A stretch of 17,489 nt of DNA from JANWHF01 sp036276235 (lineage in GTDB: Bacteria; Planctomycetota; Phycisphaerae; Tepidisphaerales; Tepidisphaeraceae), in contig DATBDZ010000282.1 in NCBI GenBank assembly GCA_036276235.1, positions 1-17,489 of the forward strand. The letters run 5' to 3'. A program made the translations under genes and the position numbers. Position 1 is the stretch's first letter. Each line of letters opens with the position of its first letter. The notes beneath the pieces were generated by a model. That model was not told the origin of the DNA. It saw only the letters and a program-made list of their open reading frames with translations, and did not search any database. Below, in pieces: positions 7,278 to 13,820 of the stretch.

Positions 7278-7802
7278 TCACGCCTCCACCCAAGCATGCC
7301 CCACCCACGGCACATCCACATTCGCATCAAGCCGCAGGCGGAGGATCAACTGGGCGGCGTGGTGCTGGATGTGGCGGATGTTGTAGACGTGAAGCTCGGC
7401 GCGCGAGCACTTGCGCCGCCGAAAGCCTGATGGGCCGGCGAGCGTCTCTGCCGACTCCCGCGCGATCGTCTCCTGAGCCTTGCGGCGGACAAACTGCAAA
7501 TAGTCCAGAACAAACGGCTTCTCGTACAACATGGCCTGCTCGCGATCTTGCAATTCTTCATAATCGCCAAAGGCGGTCTTGTGCTCGATGTGGAACGGCT
7601 GACGCTTGAGCGCATCGACATCGTCACTGGGTTGAAGGTAAACGTCAGCGAAGAAGGCGACATGAAAAGCCGCCTGGCAAAACCGCCACGCGGCGACGCG
7701 CTTATTCCAGCTTGATTGTGGGCAGCGGGCTACCGCAAGATTCAGGATAGAGAGCGAGGCTTCGTATTGGTGAGTCAGAAGTTCGACAAGAGTGTCGTGC
7801 AT
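7278..7802 (-). CDS. DinB-fold (DinB/YfiT-like) protein
   Basis: A 174-residue soluble helical protein. Residues 1-25 (MHDTLVELLTHQYEASLSIL) resemble the first helix of DinB four-helix bundles. A His in FHVAFFADVYL (H47) and the late helix NIRHIQHHAAQL (H144 and H148) supply the three histidines that bind a metal in this fold. Family members act as metal-dependent thiol transferases or remain uncharacterised, so the substrate is unknown. In-frame starts exist at 7841 (TTG), 7817 (ATG) and 7802 (ATG). I prefer 7802 because GATAAT sits exactly six bases before it, as for two other genes here, and none has a ribosome site. It converges on the immunity-type gene, with ten bases between the stops. 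Confidence 0.75.
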   Translation of the reverse strand: MHDTLVELLTHQYEASLSILNLAVARCPQSSWNKRVAAWRFCQAAFHVAFFADVYLQPSDDVDALKRQPFHIEHKTAFGDYEELQDREQAMLYEKPFVLDYLQFVRRKAQETIARESAETLAGPSGFRRRKCSRAELHVYNIRHIQHHAAQLILRLRLDANVDVPWVGHAWVEA

Positions 7803-7808
7803 GGTGCG

Positions 7809-7814
7809 ATTATC
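7809..7814 (-). promoter_or_regulatory. Candidate -10 element, leaderless start of the DinB-fold gene
   Basis: On the minus strand, GATAAT is followed by CGCACC and then the ATG at 7802. The arrangement is nearly the same as in front of the MFS gene (TATAAT, CGCCCC, ATG). No good -35 is seen at the usual spacing. Confidence 0.4.
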
Positions 7815-8066
7815 CATTGCGAGCGAGCGCTGGATAGTCAAGGAAAGGATGCCGCGGCGGGGCTGCGACTGTGGTGGCGATGCAGGTAAAGTGTCGCACT
7901 ATTCGGACCCGATACTACGTTGCGCAAAGTCTTTAATGACATGATCTTATGATTTCATATCTTCCAGAGTAGATGCGACAAATGCGACACCTTCGGCTTT
8001 CCGCGAAAGTCGCTGGAGACGCAGGCGCTCGCCACAAAATCTGGTGGACAAAAGTGGTTGTTTCGA

Positions 8067-8091
8067 TGTTACACCCTTCCGTGGTGTAACA
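8067..8091. promoter_or_regulatory. Perfect inverted repeat TGTTACACC-N7-GGTGTAACA
   Basis: Two nine-base arms (8067-8075 and 8083-8091) are perfect inverted copies around a seven-base centre. The half-site GTAACA recurs at 8168-8173 and 8177-8182. The size and symmetry suit an operator for a dimeric repressor, but no regulator or clear target gene lies next to it. There is no T-run, so a terminator is less likely. Confidence 0.4.
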
Positions 8092-8257
8092 CGCGCGTTG
8101 AGGACATAAATTACTCTATCCTAACCAGTTGCGCGATGAGCAGCGCCCGTGTGACACAGGCGCAGTTGTAACATTGGTAACATGCCGGTGGCGCTCAGCC
8201 GACTCGGGATCAAACGTGGCTCAGCCCATTTTTATTTTCGCGTTTTTCCGCCGCTGT

Positions 8258-8290
8258 CTCCTGGCTCCTGGCTCCTGGCTCCTGACTCCT
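8258..8290. repeat. Tandem 7-mer CTCCTGG, about 4.7 copies
   Basis: CTCCTGG occurs three times, then CTCCTGA, then a partial CTCCT. The array ends five bases before the stop codon of the NagB-like gene on the other strand. Confidence 0.9.
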
Positions 8291-8295
8291 CCCCC

Positions 8296-9258
8296 TCAAT
8301 GTGCCTCCGGCTTCAGCGGCCCCGCGAGCTGTTTGAGGAAGAACAATCTCCCTGGCCGCGTCGGCATCCAGGTTGAGGGGATCCAGGTGCTCGCGCCGTA
8401 TTGCAGGGTGACGCAGAGGCTCATGCCTTGCCACATGGCGCCGCGGTTGGGGTAGGCGCCGTCGGCGCCGCCGATGCAGTAGTCGCTGCTTAGAAACAAG
8501 CCCGGGCCGATTGTGTTGGCGAACGCGGGGATCAGCGTGAAGCGGCTATTGAAGCTGTGCAAGGCGTTCTGCTCGATCGTCAGCGGATGCAGCGCAACGC
8601 CGAGGCGATGGGTTTGTTTGAGCCACGCCGCCCGCGAATACTCGGCGGCGAGCTGCGGCTCCCAGAAGGCGATGTGACACGCGCGGCCGATGCCGTACAC
8701 CGTCACCAGCTTCGCACCCTCGGCGCGGAGCTTTGTGATCTTGCCGGCATAAGTTGGAAGATTCTCGCGTGTCGCAAAATTCCGCTGCGAGCGCGGCACG
8801 GTGAACTTGCCCAGCGGCGCGAACAGCGCCTGCTTCATCGCATGCTCGAACCCGCCGGCCTGATTGCCCGGCATCGTGTTGCCTTTGGCGTCCGACCACT
8901 CATCCATGTTGAACGTGTGCACATGATCCATCGGCGTGCGGCTGCGACGAATTCGCTTCACCACCGTCTCGTACATCCCCATCGGGCCGACCGGGAGAAT
9001 CAGAGCCAGCTTCCACCCCTGCCCGCGCGTCTGCTCGATCTGATCGGCAATCGCATCGCCCATCGCGCGGTCCATCGCCTTGACCGTCTCCACTGGCTCG
9101 GGTTTGAAATCGGCATCCCAATGCCGCGCGCGCTTGAGGAGTTTTTTGGGACCCATCGCGCAGCAGTCATCGATGCGGCGAAGGTCCCAGCCATGCGGGT
9201 AGAAGTTCTCGAGCAGGGAGCCTTTGAGCGTGTTGAGGAGAGTCAGGGTTTTTGGCAT
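8296..9258 (-). CDS. Divergent NagB-like sugar-phosphate isomerase family protein
   Basis: A 320-residue protein with the glucosamine-6-phosphate deaminase (NagB) order of motifs: phosphate loop region LALILPVGPMGMYETVV (84-100), HTFNMDEW (114-121) and GIGRACHIAFWEP (189-201), then SRFTLIPAFANTIGPG. D119 matches the proton-transfer Asp72 of E. coli NagB. In the ring-opening triad Asp141-His143-Glu148, the His (H195) and Glu (E200) are kept but the Asp position is Ala193. It is also longer than NagB (266 residues), with an N-terminal extension of about 50. It is probably cytoplasmic and acts on a sugar phosphate, but deaminase activity should not be assumed. The start is the ATG at 9258, preceded by a -10-like TAGAAT and no ribosome site. 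No amino-sugar genes are adjacent. Confidence 0.8.
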   Translation of the reverse strand: MPKTLTLLNTLKGSLLENFYPHGWDLRRIDDCCAMGPKKLLKRARHWDADFKPEPVETVKAMDRAMGDAIADQIEQTRGQGWKLALILPVGPMGMYETVVKRIRRSRTPMDHVHTFNMDEWSDAKGNTMPGNQAGGFEHAMKQALFAPLGKFTVPRSQRNFATRENLPTYAGKITKLRAEGAKLVTVYGIGRACHIAFWEPQLAAEYSRAAWLKQTHRLGVALHPLTIEQNALHSFNSRFTLIPAFANTIGPGLFLSSDYCIGGADGAYPNRGAMWQGMSLCVTLQYGASTWIPSTWMPTRPGRLFFLKQLAGPLKPEAH

Positions 9259-9264
9259 GGCGGG

Positions 9265-9270
9265 ATTCTA
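9265..9270 (-). promoter_or_regulatory. Candidate -10 element, leaderless start of the NagB-like gene
   Basis: On the minus strand, TAGAAT (five of six consensus bases) is followed by CCCGCC and then the ATG at 9258. The six-base gap equals that of the MFS and DinB-fold genes. No convincing -35 is seen. Confidence 0.4.
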
Positions 9271-9288
9271 AGCAAAGATTTGATCATT

Positions 9289-9400
9289 GTGGCATGGGTT
9301 TTCAACCCATGCTGGTGGTGTGAATCTGTGGAGACTTTGCGATTCGAAAAAAGTCCTCTCAAGAATGACATCGCTCGCACGGGTTGAAAACCCGTGCCAC
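9289..9400. repeat. Inverted-pair palindromic element (GTGGCA head, GGGTT stem)
   Basis: Left arm 9289-9311 and right arm 9378-9400 are 23-base inverted copies that differ at two symmetric positions: CATGGGTT...AACCCATG on the left, CACGGGTT...AACCCGTG on the right. Because both sides of each stem changed together, each arm is still a perfect palindrome. The 66-base centre is unique. Confidence 0.9.
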
Positions 9401-9413
9401 GGGAGACAAATGC

Positions 9414-9468
9414 GGCGGGCAGTGCCCGCCCTACGATGACGCGGCGCGTAGGGCGGGCGCTGCCCGCC
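9414..9468. repeat. Inverted-pair palindromic element (GTAGGG head, GCGGGC stem)
   Basis: Arms 9414-9434 and 9448-9468 are 21-base inverted copies with one mismatch, each with an inner GGCGGGC/GCCCGCC palindrome. Unlike the other elements the GTAGGG heads face inward, separated by 13 bases. It lies 13 bases after the previous element. Confidence 0.88.
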
Positions 9469-9483
9469 GATCCGACTTCTTCT

Positions 9484-9609
9484 CCCTCTCCCTTGTACTC
9501 AGGGGAGAGGGTTGGGGTGAGGGGACGGTTGCGCGGATTTGCGAATGGCGCCATTTTGCCGATCGCTGTCCCCTCACCCTGCCCTCTCCCCTGAGTACAG
9601 GGGAGAGGG
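9484..9609. repeat. Inverted-pair element with CCCTCTCCC arms
   Basis: Arms 9484-9526 and 9568-9609 are inverted copies of about 42 bases with a few differences, including one single-base gap. Each holds the inner palindrome CTCCC...GTACTC...GGGAG and an outer or inner GTGAGGGGAC tail. The 41-base centre is unique. With the two elements before it, it fills most of the gap between the NagB-like gene and the lipoprotein gene; nothing else is seen in that gap. Confidence 0.88.
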
Positions 9610-9649
9610 TTCTCAGAGCGCAAGGCGTGGCCGCCGATGGCGCGGCGTT

Positions 9650-10615
9650 TTACTGCCGGGCGATTTGTGCGACAAATTTCCGATACTCCGCATCAATCGC
9701 CGGCAGCGGCTCTTCTAGATAATGCTCGAGCACCGGCTGTGCCGAGCGGGTGTTCCAGAGGGCGCGGTCGTAGGGTGGCGAGCGGTCGCCGACGAGGGTC
9801 CCGCTTGCGGCGTCGGCCAGCATTTGTGCCAGAGCCGCGCGATGGCGGCCGTTGTCGGCCTCGCGGACGAAGCGGGCGAACGCCCAGCATTGCGCGTAAA
9901 ACAGCGCGATCTGCTCGTGCGAGCGATTGACGATCTGGCCGGCGTGCGTGCCGATCAGGTCCTTCAGCGGCTGAAGATCGCCGTTGCTGGCGGCGTGCCG
10001 CAATGATTCCATGCGGCTGTAATTGATCGATTGATCCCAGCGCGGCAGCTTCCCCTCCCACGTCACATCCTCAAACGTACACGCCAATCCCTCCTCCAAA
10101 AATGGCGGGATTCGCTGCTTGAGATGGCGGCCCAGATACTGATGAAACCCCTCGTGTGCCGCAACGGAATACGTGCCGATGTCGCCCAGATAATAAGCGA
10201 CATACCAATCGCGAATGGTGTATCCGCCGCGATTTATTTGCAGATAGACGGCGGCGTCTTCGCCGGTGTGATCCTTGGTGAAGGCGGCCCACTCCGTGCG
10301 ATTGGCAAAGAGATAGCATTCCATCGGCCGGTCGGTCATCGGCACTTCCGGCGCGAGCAATCGGTACTGCCCAAAGGCGCCTTCCATCACTTGCGCGACC
10401 GCCGCCAGGATCTGATCATCAGGAATCGTGGAGCAGATGACATAATGAGGCGTCGTCACCCGCCGACCGGGTTGGCCCTCATGCTCCCAAAAGGCAAATT
10501 GCATCGGCGTTGGAGCCGAGGGGCCTTGGCGGGTATGCGCATCTGGAAAGTGGGCACAGCCGGGAAGAAGGAGGATCGCCAAAAGAAGAGGCGCGAAGGC
10601 GCGGAAGGAAGGCAC
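9650..10615 (-). CDS. Lipoprotein with gluzincin-type HExxH peptidase-like domain (DUF1570-like)
   Basis: A 321-residue protein if started at the GTG at 10615: MPSFRAFAPLLLAILLLPGC is a textbook lipoprotein signal with Cys20 in the lipobox. The frame stays open upstream to 10807, but that part only translates the GGCACGAA repeat array, so it is probably not protein. The domain carries HEGFH (154-158) in VAAHEGFHQYLG and a downstream glutamate in PFLEEGLACTFE (174-175), the HExxH...E metal site of gluzincin-like peptidases, as in the DUF1570 group frequent in planctomycetes. The likely site of action is the periplasmic face of a membrane; the substrate is unknown. The start codon and the repeat overlap (10611-10615), so the array may have replaced the original 5' region. 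There is no ribosome site. Confidence 0.75.
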   Translation of the reverse strand: MPSFRAFAPLLLAILLLPGCAHFPDAHTRQGPSAPTPMQFAFWEHEGQPGRRVTTPHYVICSTIPDDQILAAVAQVMEGAFGQYRLLAPEVPMTDRPMECYLFANRTEWAAFTKDHTGEDAAVYLQINRGGYTIRDWYVAYYLGDIGTYSVAAHEGFHQYLGRHLKQRIPPFLEEGLACTFEDVTWEGKLPRWDQSINYSRMESLRHAASNGDLQPLKDLIGTHAGQIVNRSHEQIALFYAQCWAFARFVREADNGRHRAALAQMLADAASGTLVGDRSPPYDRALWNTRSAQPVLEHYLEEPLPAIDAEYRKFVAQIARQ

Positions 10616-10769
10616 GAAGGCACGAAGGCACGAAGGCACGAAGGGAAAATCGCAGAGAGGCACGGAGGCACGTAGGCGCGCCGCGAAGGGAAAGAAAGAC
10701 GGCGGAGGCGGGGAGGCGCGGCGGCGAAGTATGTCCCTTCGTGCCTCCGTGCCTTCGTGCCTTCGTGCC
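10611..10769. repeat. Inverted pair of 8-mer tandem arrays (GGCACGAA x4)
   Basis: GGCACGAA is repeated four times at 10611-10642. The reverse form TTCGTGCC is repeated four times at 10738-10769 (one copy reads TCCGTGCC). The centre of about 95 bases is purine-rich and contains further degenerate GGCACGGA and GGCACGTA units. The left array overlaps the start codon of the lipoprotein gene, and the element fills its whole upstream region. Confidence 0.9.
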
Positions 10770-10811
10770 TCGATCTTTACCTCACGTCGTGCCTTGCTCA
10801 CCCACAACTAA

Positions 10812-12287
10812 TTACTCTCCCCGCGTGCGATTATCCACCGCCCTGATTACCTTTTCCTGAAGCAGCTTGATCTCCGAATTGCTCTGATGCGGAATGCCGT
10901 TGATCATGATGGAGAAGGCGTACCACTGATCGTCTTTGGCGTGGAGATAGCCGCTGATGGTGCTGACGCCTTCGATGAATCCGCTCTTGCCGTACACGCG
11001 GCGGCGAAGGTCGCGCATCTCCGCGGCGGCAAAGCGCGTGTCGAATGTTCCATCCACGCCGGCGACCGCGAGGCTGTTGAAGAACATGTCGTTGTTCTTG
11101 CTGAAATGATCGTAAACCAGCACGCGCGCCAGCGCGTGCGGGCTGATGCGATTGTCGCGCGAAAGGCCGCTGCCATCATCGAGATGGAATTCAGTGGTGG
11201 CGACGGACGCCTTCTGCAAAAACGCGCCGACGGCGGCGGTTCCGTTTTCCCAGGAGCCGCTCGCGTGGGTTTGATCGAAGCCAAGCCGCTTGCAGAGGCT
11301 TTCAGCGTAGAGATTCACGCTGTCCTTGTTGGCCCGAGCGAGCACGGGCTGCAACGGAGTTTCGTGGATGCCGACGATCGTCCATTTCCCGCCGGCGGCG
11401 CTGGCGCGCTCAAAGGCGATACGTGCCGTGCGATCGCGCTTGATGCCGCCGGTCACTTTCACGCCGTTGGCTTGCAATGTCTCGGCCAAAACGGTTCCGG
11501 CGTAGAGCGGCGGATCGACCACCGTGAGCGCCAGCGGCGAATTCCCGCGCGTGCCTGCTTCGCCGCTGATCGTGAACGCATTGGAATCAACCGGCCGGCT
11601 GATGATGATCCGATCGCGGCCGCTGGTTACGCACGTATTCTGCACCGTCACATACTGCGTCGGCGGGTCGAGCAGATATCGCACCGTCTGCCCCTGCGCC
11701 GAAGGCTGCACGAGGCATTCGATCACATTGGTGTTGAGATTGATTCCGCCGACGCCGGCTTCAAAGCGCGCGGTGTACTGGCCTTCAGGCCAGCGCGGGT
11801 TGGTGAAATGCTCATCGAAGACGCTGTCGTCGATGATGATGCTGCCGACGCGATCGATGCCGAGCTTCTTGAGCTGGGCGGCCCAGTTCTCGTAGACGGT
11901 CGTGATCGTCCAGCCGGCTTTTTTGAGGTATTCCAGATCGCCGAAGGTGGGATCGCCGTCGCCGATGAGGATGGCGTCGCCATCATGCACGAGCAAGACT
12001 GTTCGGAATTTGAATTCCGGCCCAAGGCGATCAAGGGCGGCGGATGTCGTCGCCAATTTGAGATTGCTGGCGGGCGTCAGCGGGGTCGTCGAGTTCAATT
12101 CGAAGATCGATTTGCTGTCGGCGGCGGTCTTGCCGAGCCGGATCACTTCGATGCCGACCGTCGCTTTGCGGAGCAGTTTATCGGCCAGAATCGTATCGAC
12201 GTCCGAACTCAGATCGGCCCGGACGGCCGAGCCAAGCATCGCCGCAACCCAGAACGACAGGCAAACAACGCGAGCAAACGGCTTCAT
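10812..12287 (-). CDS. dacB: D-alanyl-D-alanine carboxypeptidase/endopeptidase, PBP4 family
   Basis: A 491-residue exported penicillin-binding protein that trims peptidoglycan cross-bridges and stem peptides in the periplasm. A signal peptide occupies residues 1-24 (MKPFARVVCLSFWVAAMLGS...RA). All three active-site motifs of class C PBPs are present: SNLK (S74 nucleophile, K77) in LTPASNLKLATTSAA, SVN (323-325) in KDSVNLYAESLCK, and KSG (434-436) in VYGKSGFIEG, a normal variant of KTG. DDGSGLSRDN and the ending FSIMINGI also fit the family. The start is the ATG at 12287, with GGAG about nine bases upstream; an in-frame ATG at 12380 would prefix a non-signal sequence. The length is close to E. 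coli DacB (477). It is transcribed toward the lipoprotein gene and divergent from the HDOD gene. Confidence 0.93.
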   Translation of the reverse strand: MKPFARVVCLSFWVAAMLGSAVRADLSSDVDTILADKLLRKATVGIEVIRLGKTAADSKSIFELNSTTPLTPASNLKLATTSAALDRLGPEFKFRTVLLVHDGDAILIGDGDPTFGDLEYLKKAGWTITTVYENWAAQLKKLGIDRVGSIIIDDSVFDEHFTNPRWPEGQYTARFEAGVGGINLNTNVIECLVQPSAQGQTVRYLLDPPTQYVTVQNTCVTSGRDRIIISRPVDSNAFTISGEAGTRGNSPLALTVVDPPLYAGTVLAETLQANGVKVTGGIKRDRTARIAFERASAAGGKWTIVGIHETPLQPVLARANKDSVNLYAESLCKRLGFDQTHASGSWENGTAAVGAFLQKASVATTEFHLDDGSGLSRDNRISPHALARVLVYDHFSKNNDMFFNSLAVAGVDGTFDTRFAAAEMRDLRRRVYGKSGFIEGVSTISGYLHAKDDQWYAFSIMINGIPHQSNSEIKLLQEKVIRAVDNRTRGE

Positions 12288-12597
12288 CCTTGAAACTCCA
12301 GGGGTAACCGGTCCAGGTTCGATCAGCAGACAAAGTATCGACAATATCCCTTGCCGCAAGCGCAGGACCGCAAATTCCATTATCGGCCCGCGGAGGCGTT
12401 CGGCTTCGAAACTGCGAGGGAACCTGCGAAGCCGCGACTCGCGGTAACCGACAGCATTGCTTCAATACCGCGCTTGATTCGGCCCATAATGATTCATTGG
12501 CCATTCGGCAGACTTGGAGCCGGCCGGAATAAGCTGCTAAAGAAGCTTTGCATGGCTTCCGATAAGACAATCGTCCAACCAGTGGGAGGACGAGCCC
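12288..12597. other. Divergent intergenic region between dacB and the HDOD gene
   Basis: About 310 bases must hold the promoters for both flanking genes. I see no repeat element of the kinds found elsewhere and no convincing gene. No -35/-10 pair at standard spacing stands out. The only clear signal is the ribosome site of the HDOD gene. Confidence 0.5.
12584..12590 (+). promoter_or_regulatory. Strong ribosome binding site GGGAGGA fixing a TTG start
   Basis: GGGAGGA ends seven bases before the TTG at 12598, the best Shine-Dalgarno match in the window. A nearby ATG at 12552 is in a different frame. Confidence 0.8.
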
Positions 12598-13485
12598 TTG
12601 CCAGCAGCCGTTATCAATCAACCCCCCATCGCCGCCGCGGGTAATTCCAGCGCGGTTGACGCCTTCCTGGCGACTCATCAGACCATCAAGGTTCTGCCGG
12701 AGAACACGACGCGCATTCTGCGGATCGTGAATGATCCGAACTGCAATGCGCAGCAGCTTCTGAGCCTGATCACCGCCGACGCCGCCCTCACCGGCGCGAT
12801 CATGAAGGCGGTCAACAGTTCGTTTTACTCGCTCAATACCAAGGTAACGCGGCTGGATCGCGCGGTCGCCTACATGGGCCTCAAGGCAGTCAAGGAATTG
12901 ACACTCTCGACAGCGGTGGGGGCCGTCTGCAAGCCGGCGCGGCTTGGGCCGTTTGATGCCCGCGACCTATGGGACCATAGCGTGGCGGTAGCCGTCCTGG
13001 CACGCGAAATGGCGACGGTTTCGAAGTGGTGCGATGCCGAAGAGGCGTTTCTCGCTGGAATTCTTCACGACATCGCGTTGCTGCTGGTTTCGCAATCGGA
13101 ATCCGCCAAGCTCGCCGGCGTATTGACGTTGGCGGCGCCCGGCGGAAGCGGCAATTTCATCGCCGGCGAGGCGCAGGCCTTTGGCTTCGATCACACGCAA
13201 CTCGGCGGGCGTTTGGCGCAAAACTGGGGCCTGGAGCCGCGCCTGGCCGCCGCCATTCGCTGGCATCATGAGCCGCACAACGCGCCGCCCGAATTCGCGC
13301 CGCTCTGCAACTGCATCTATGTCGCCGACACGCTGTGCGGACAAACCAACATCGGCTGCCCGCTGACTTCTGCCGGCCAGGCGCTCACCGCCAGCCATTT
13401 CCTCTCAGCCAATCTACAGCAGGAACCCAGCCAAGCCGTCATGGCGAAGCTGCCGATGCTGCTGCGATTGCATTTGTCGTTTTAA
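12598..13485 (+). CDS. HDOD-domain regulatory protein
   Basis: A 295-residue cytoplasmic protein that is almost entirely an HDOD domain. It shows the N-terminal helical part (LPENTTRILRIVNDPNCNAQ, then LLSLITADAALTGAIMKAVN SSFYS), the central VTRLDRAVAYMGLKAVKELT, then WDHSVAVAVLA (125-135) and GILHDIALLL (153-162). An HD pair is retained (H157-D158), followed by FDHTQLGGRLAQNWGLEPRL and IRWHHEP. HDOD proteins usually act as signalling or scaffold components, linked to cyclic-di-GMP, motility or stress, rather than as phosphohydrolases. No receiver or output domain is fused, so a partner is likely elsewhere. The TTG start is set by a strong ribosome site. It is divergent from dacB and followed by a hairpin nine bases after the stop. 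Confidence 0.9.
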   Translation: MPAAVINQPPIAAAGNSSAVDAFLATHQTIKVLPENTTRILRIVNDPNCNAQQLLSLITADAALTGAIMKAVNSSFYSLNTKVTRLDRAVAYMGLKAVKELTLSTAVGAVCKPARLGPFDARDLWDHSVAVAVLAREMATVSKWCDAEEAFLAGILHDIALLLVSQSESAKLAGVLTLAAPGGSGNFIAGEAQAFGFDHTQLGGRLAQNWGLEPRLAAAIRWHHEPHNAPPEFAPLCNCIYVADTLCGQTNIGCPLTSAGQALTASHFLSANLQQEPSQAVMAKLPMLLRLHLSF

Positions 13486-13493
13486 CAGAAGAC

Positions 13494-13511
13494 GGCGGGA
13501 TTTATCCCGCC
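13494..13511. terminator. Hairpin GGCGGGA-ttta-TCCCGCC after the HDOD gene
   Basis: A perfect 7-base stem with a 4-base loop begins nine bases after the stop codon. There is no following T-run, so it is either a factor-assisted 3' end or another small palindromic repeat. Confidence 0.5.
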
Positions 13512-13527
13512 GCCTCCGCGCAGCGCA

Positions 13528-13803
13528 TTTCCGTAGGGTGCGCTTTAGCGCACGCGGACGGTTTTTCGCGTGGGAAGGATTCCGCGTGCGCTAAAGCGCC
13601 ACCCCTTTCAACGACTTCGAACGACGGTAATCGTGCAATATCAGCCACTTATGCTCGTGTTGCAGCCAGACGTTGGACAAAACGCATCCGCGCAAGAATG
13701 GTCGAGCTCGTCAACATCAATCGTTTTCTTCGAGGAAAACTGGCCATTGGTCCAAATCTCGAAGTCGTTGAAAGGGGTGGCGCTAAAGCGCACCCTACGG
13801 AAA
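13528..13803. repeat. Composite palindromic element with three arms (GTAGGG head, GCGCT stem)
   Basis: An inner pair, 13540-13558 and 13581-13599, is a 19-base perfect inverted repeat around 22 bases. A second, longer pairing joins 13587-13620 with 13759-13792 (34 bases, differing only at the AAA/TTT centre of the small palindrome). The outer ends 13528-13550 and 13781-13803 are 23-base perfect inverted copies, with head TTTCCGTAGGGTG outermost. The enclosed 13621-13757 is unique and holds no clear gene. This element and the hairpin at 13494 account for most of the gap between the HDOD and DUF1361 genes. Confidence 0.9.
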
Positions 13804-13820
13804 TGATTTGAGTGGACCAA

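Larger units (their letters stand above)
7815..8295. other. 480-base gene-free stretch, locally AT-rich
   Basis: No convincing gene is seen on either strand. The part at 7915-7970 is clearly richer in A and T than the flanks. It holds an inverted 8-mer pair (GTGTCGCA at 7891-7898, TGCGACAC at 7983-7990), a perfect 9-base hairpin (8067-8091), two nearby GTAACA words (8168-8182), and a 7-base tandem repeat at its right end. It is probably an intergenic regulatory region or the remains of inserted DNA. Confidence 0.5.

Noticed and set aside
8557..9387. Plus-strand open frame of 276 residues opposite the NagB-like gene
   Set aside because: The opposite strand encodes a recognisable enzyme family; this frame runs into the palindromic repeats after 9258.
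10611..10769. Repeat array considered as a CRISPR
   Set aside because: Units are 8 bases in direct tandem without unique spacers, and the two arrays are inverted; no cas gene is present.
9650..10807. Longer 385-residue version of the gluzincin-like lipoprotein
   Set aside because: The extra 64 residues translate the repeat arrays and would place the lipoprotein cysteine at residue 84, incompatible with a signal peptide.
10887..12293. Long plus-strand open frame (468 residues) opposite dacB
   Set aside because: It is the antisense shadow of a gene with intact PBP4 motifs; its translation is rich in Arg, Ala, Asp and His with no recognisable domain.
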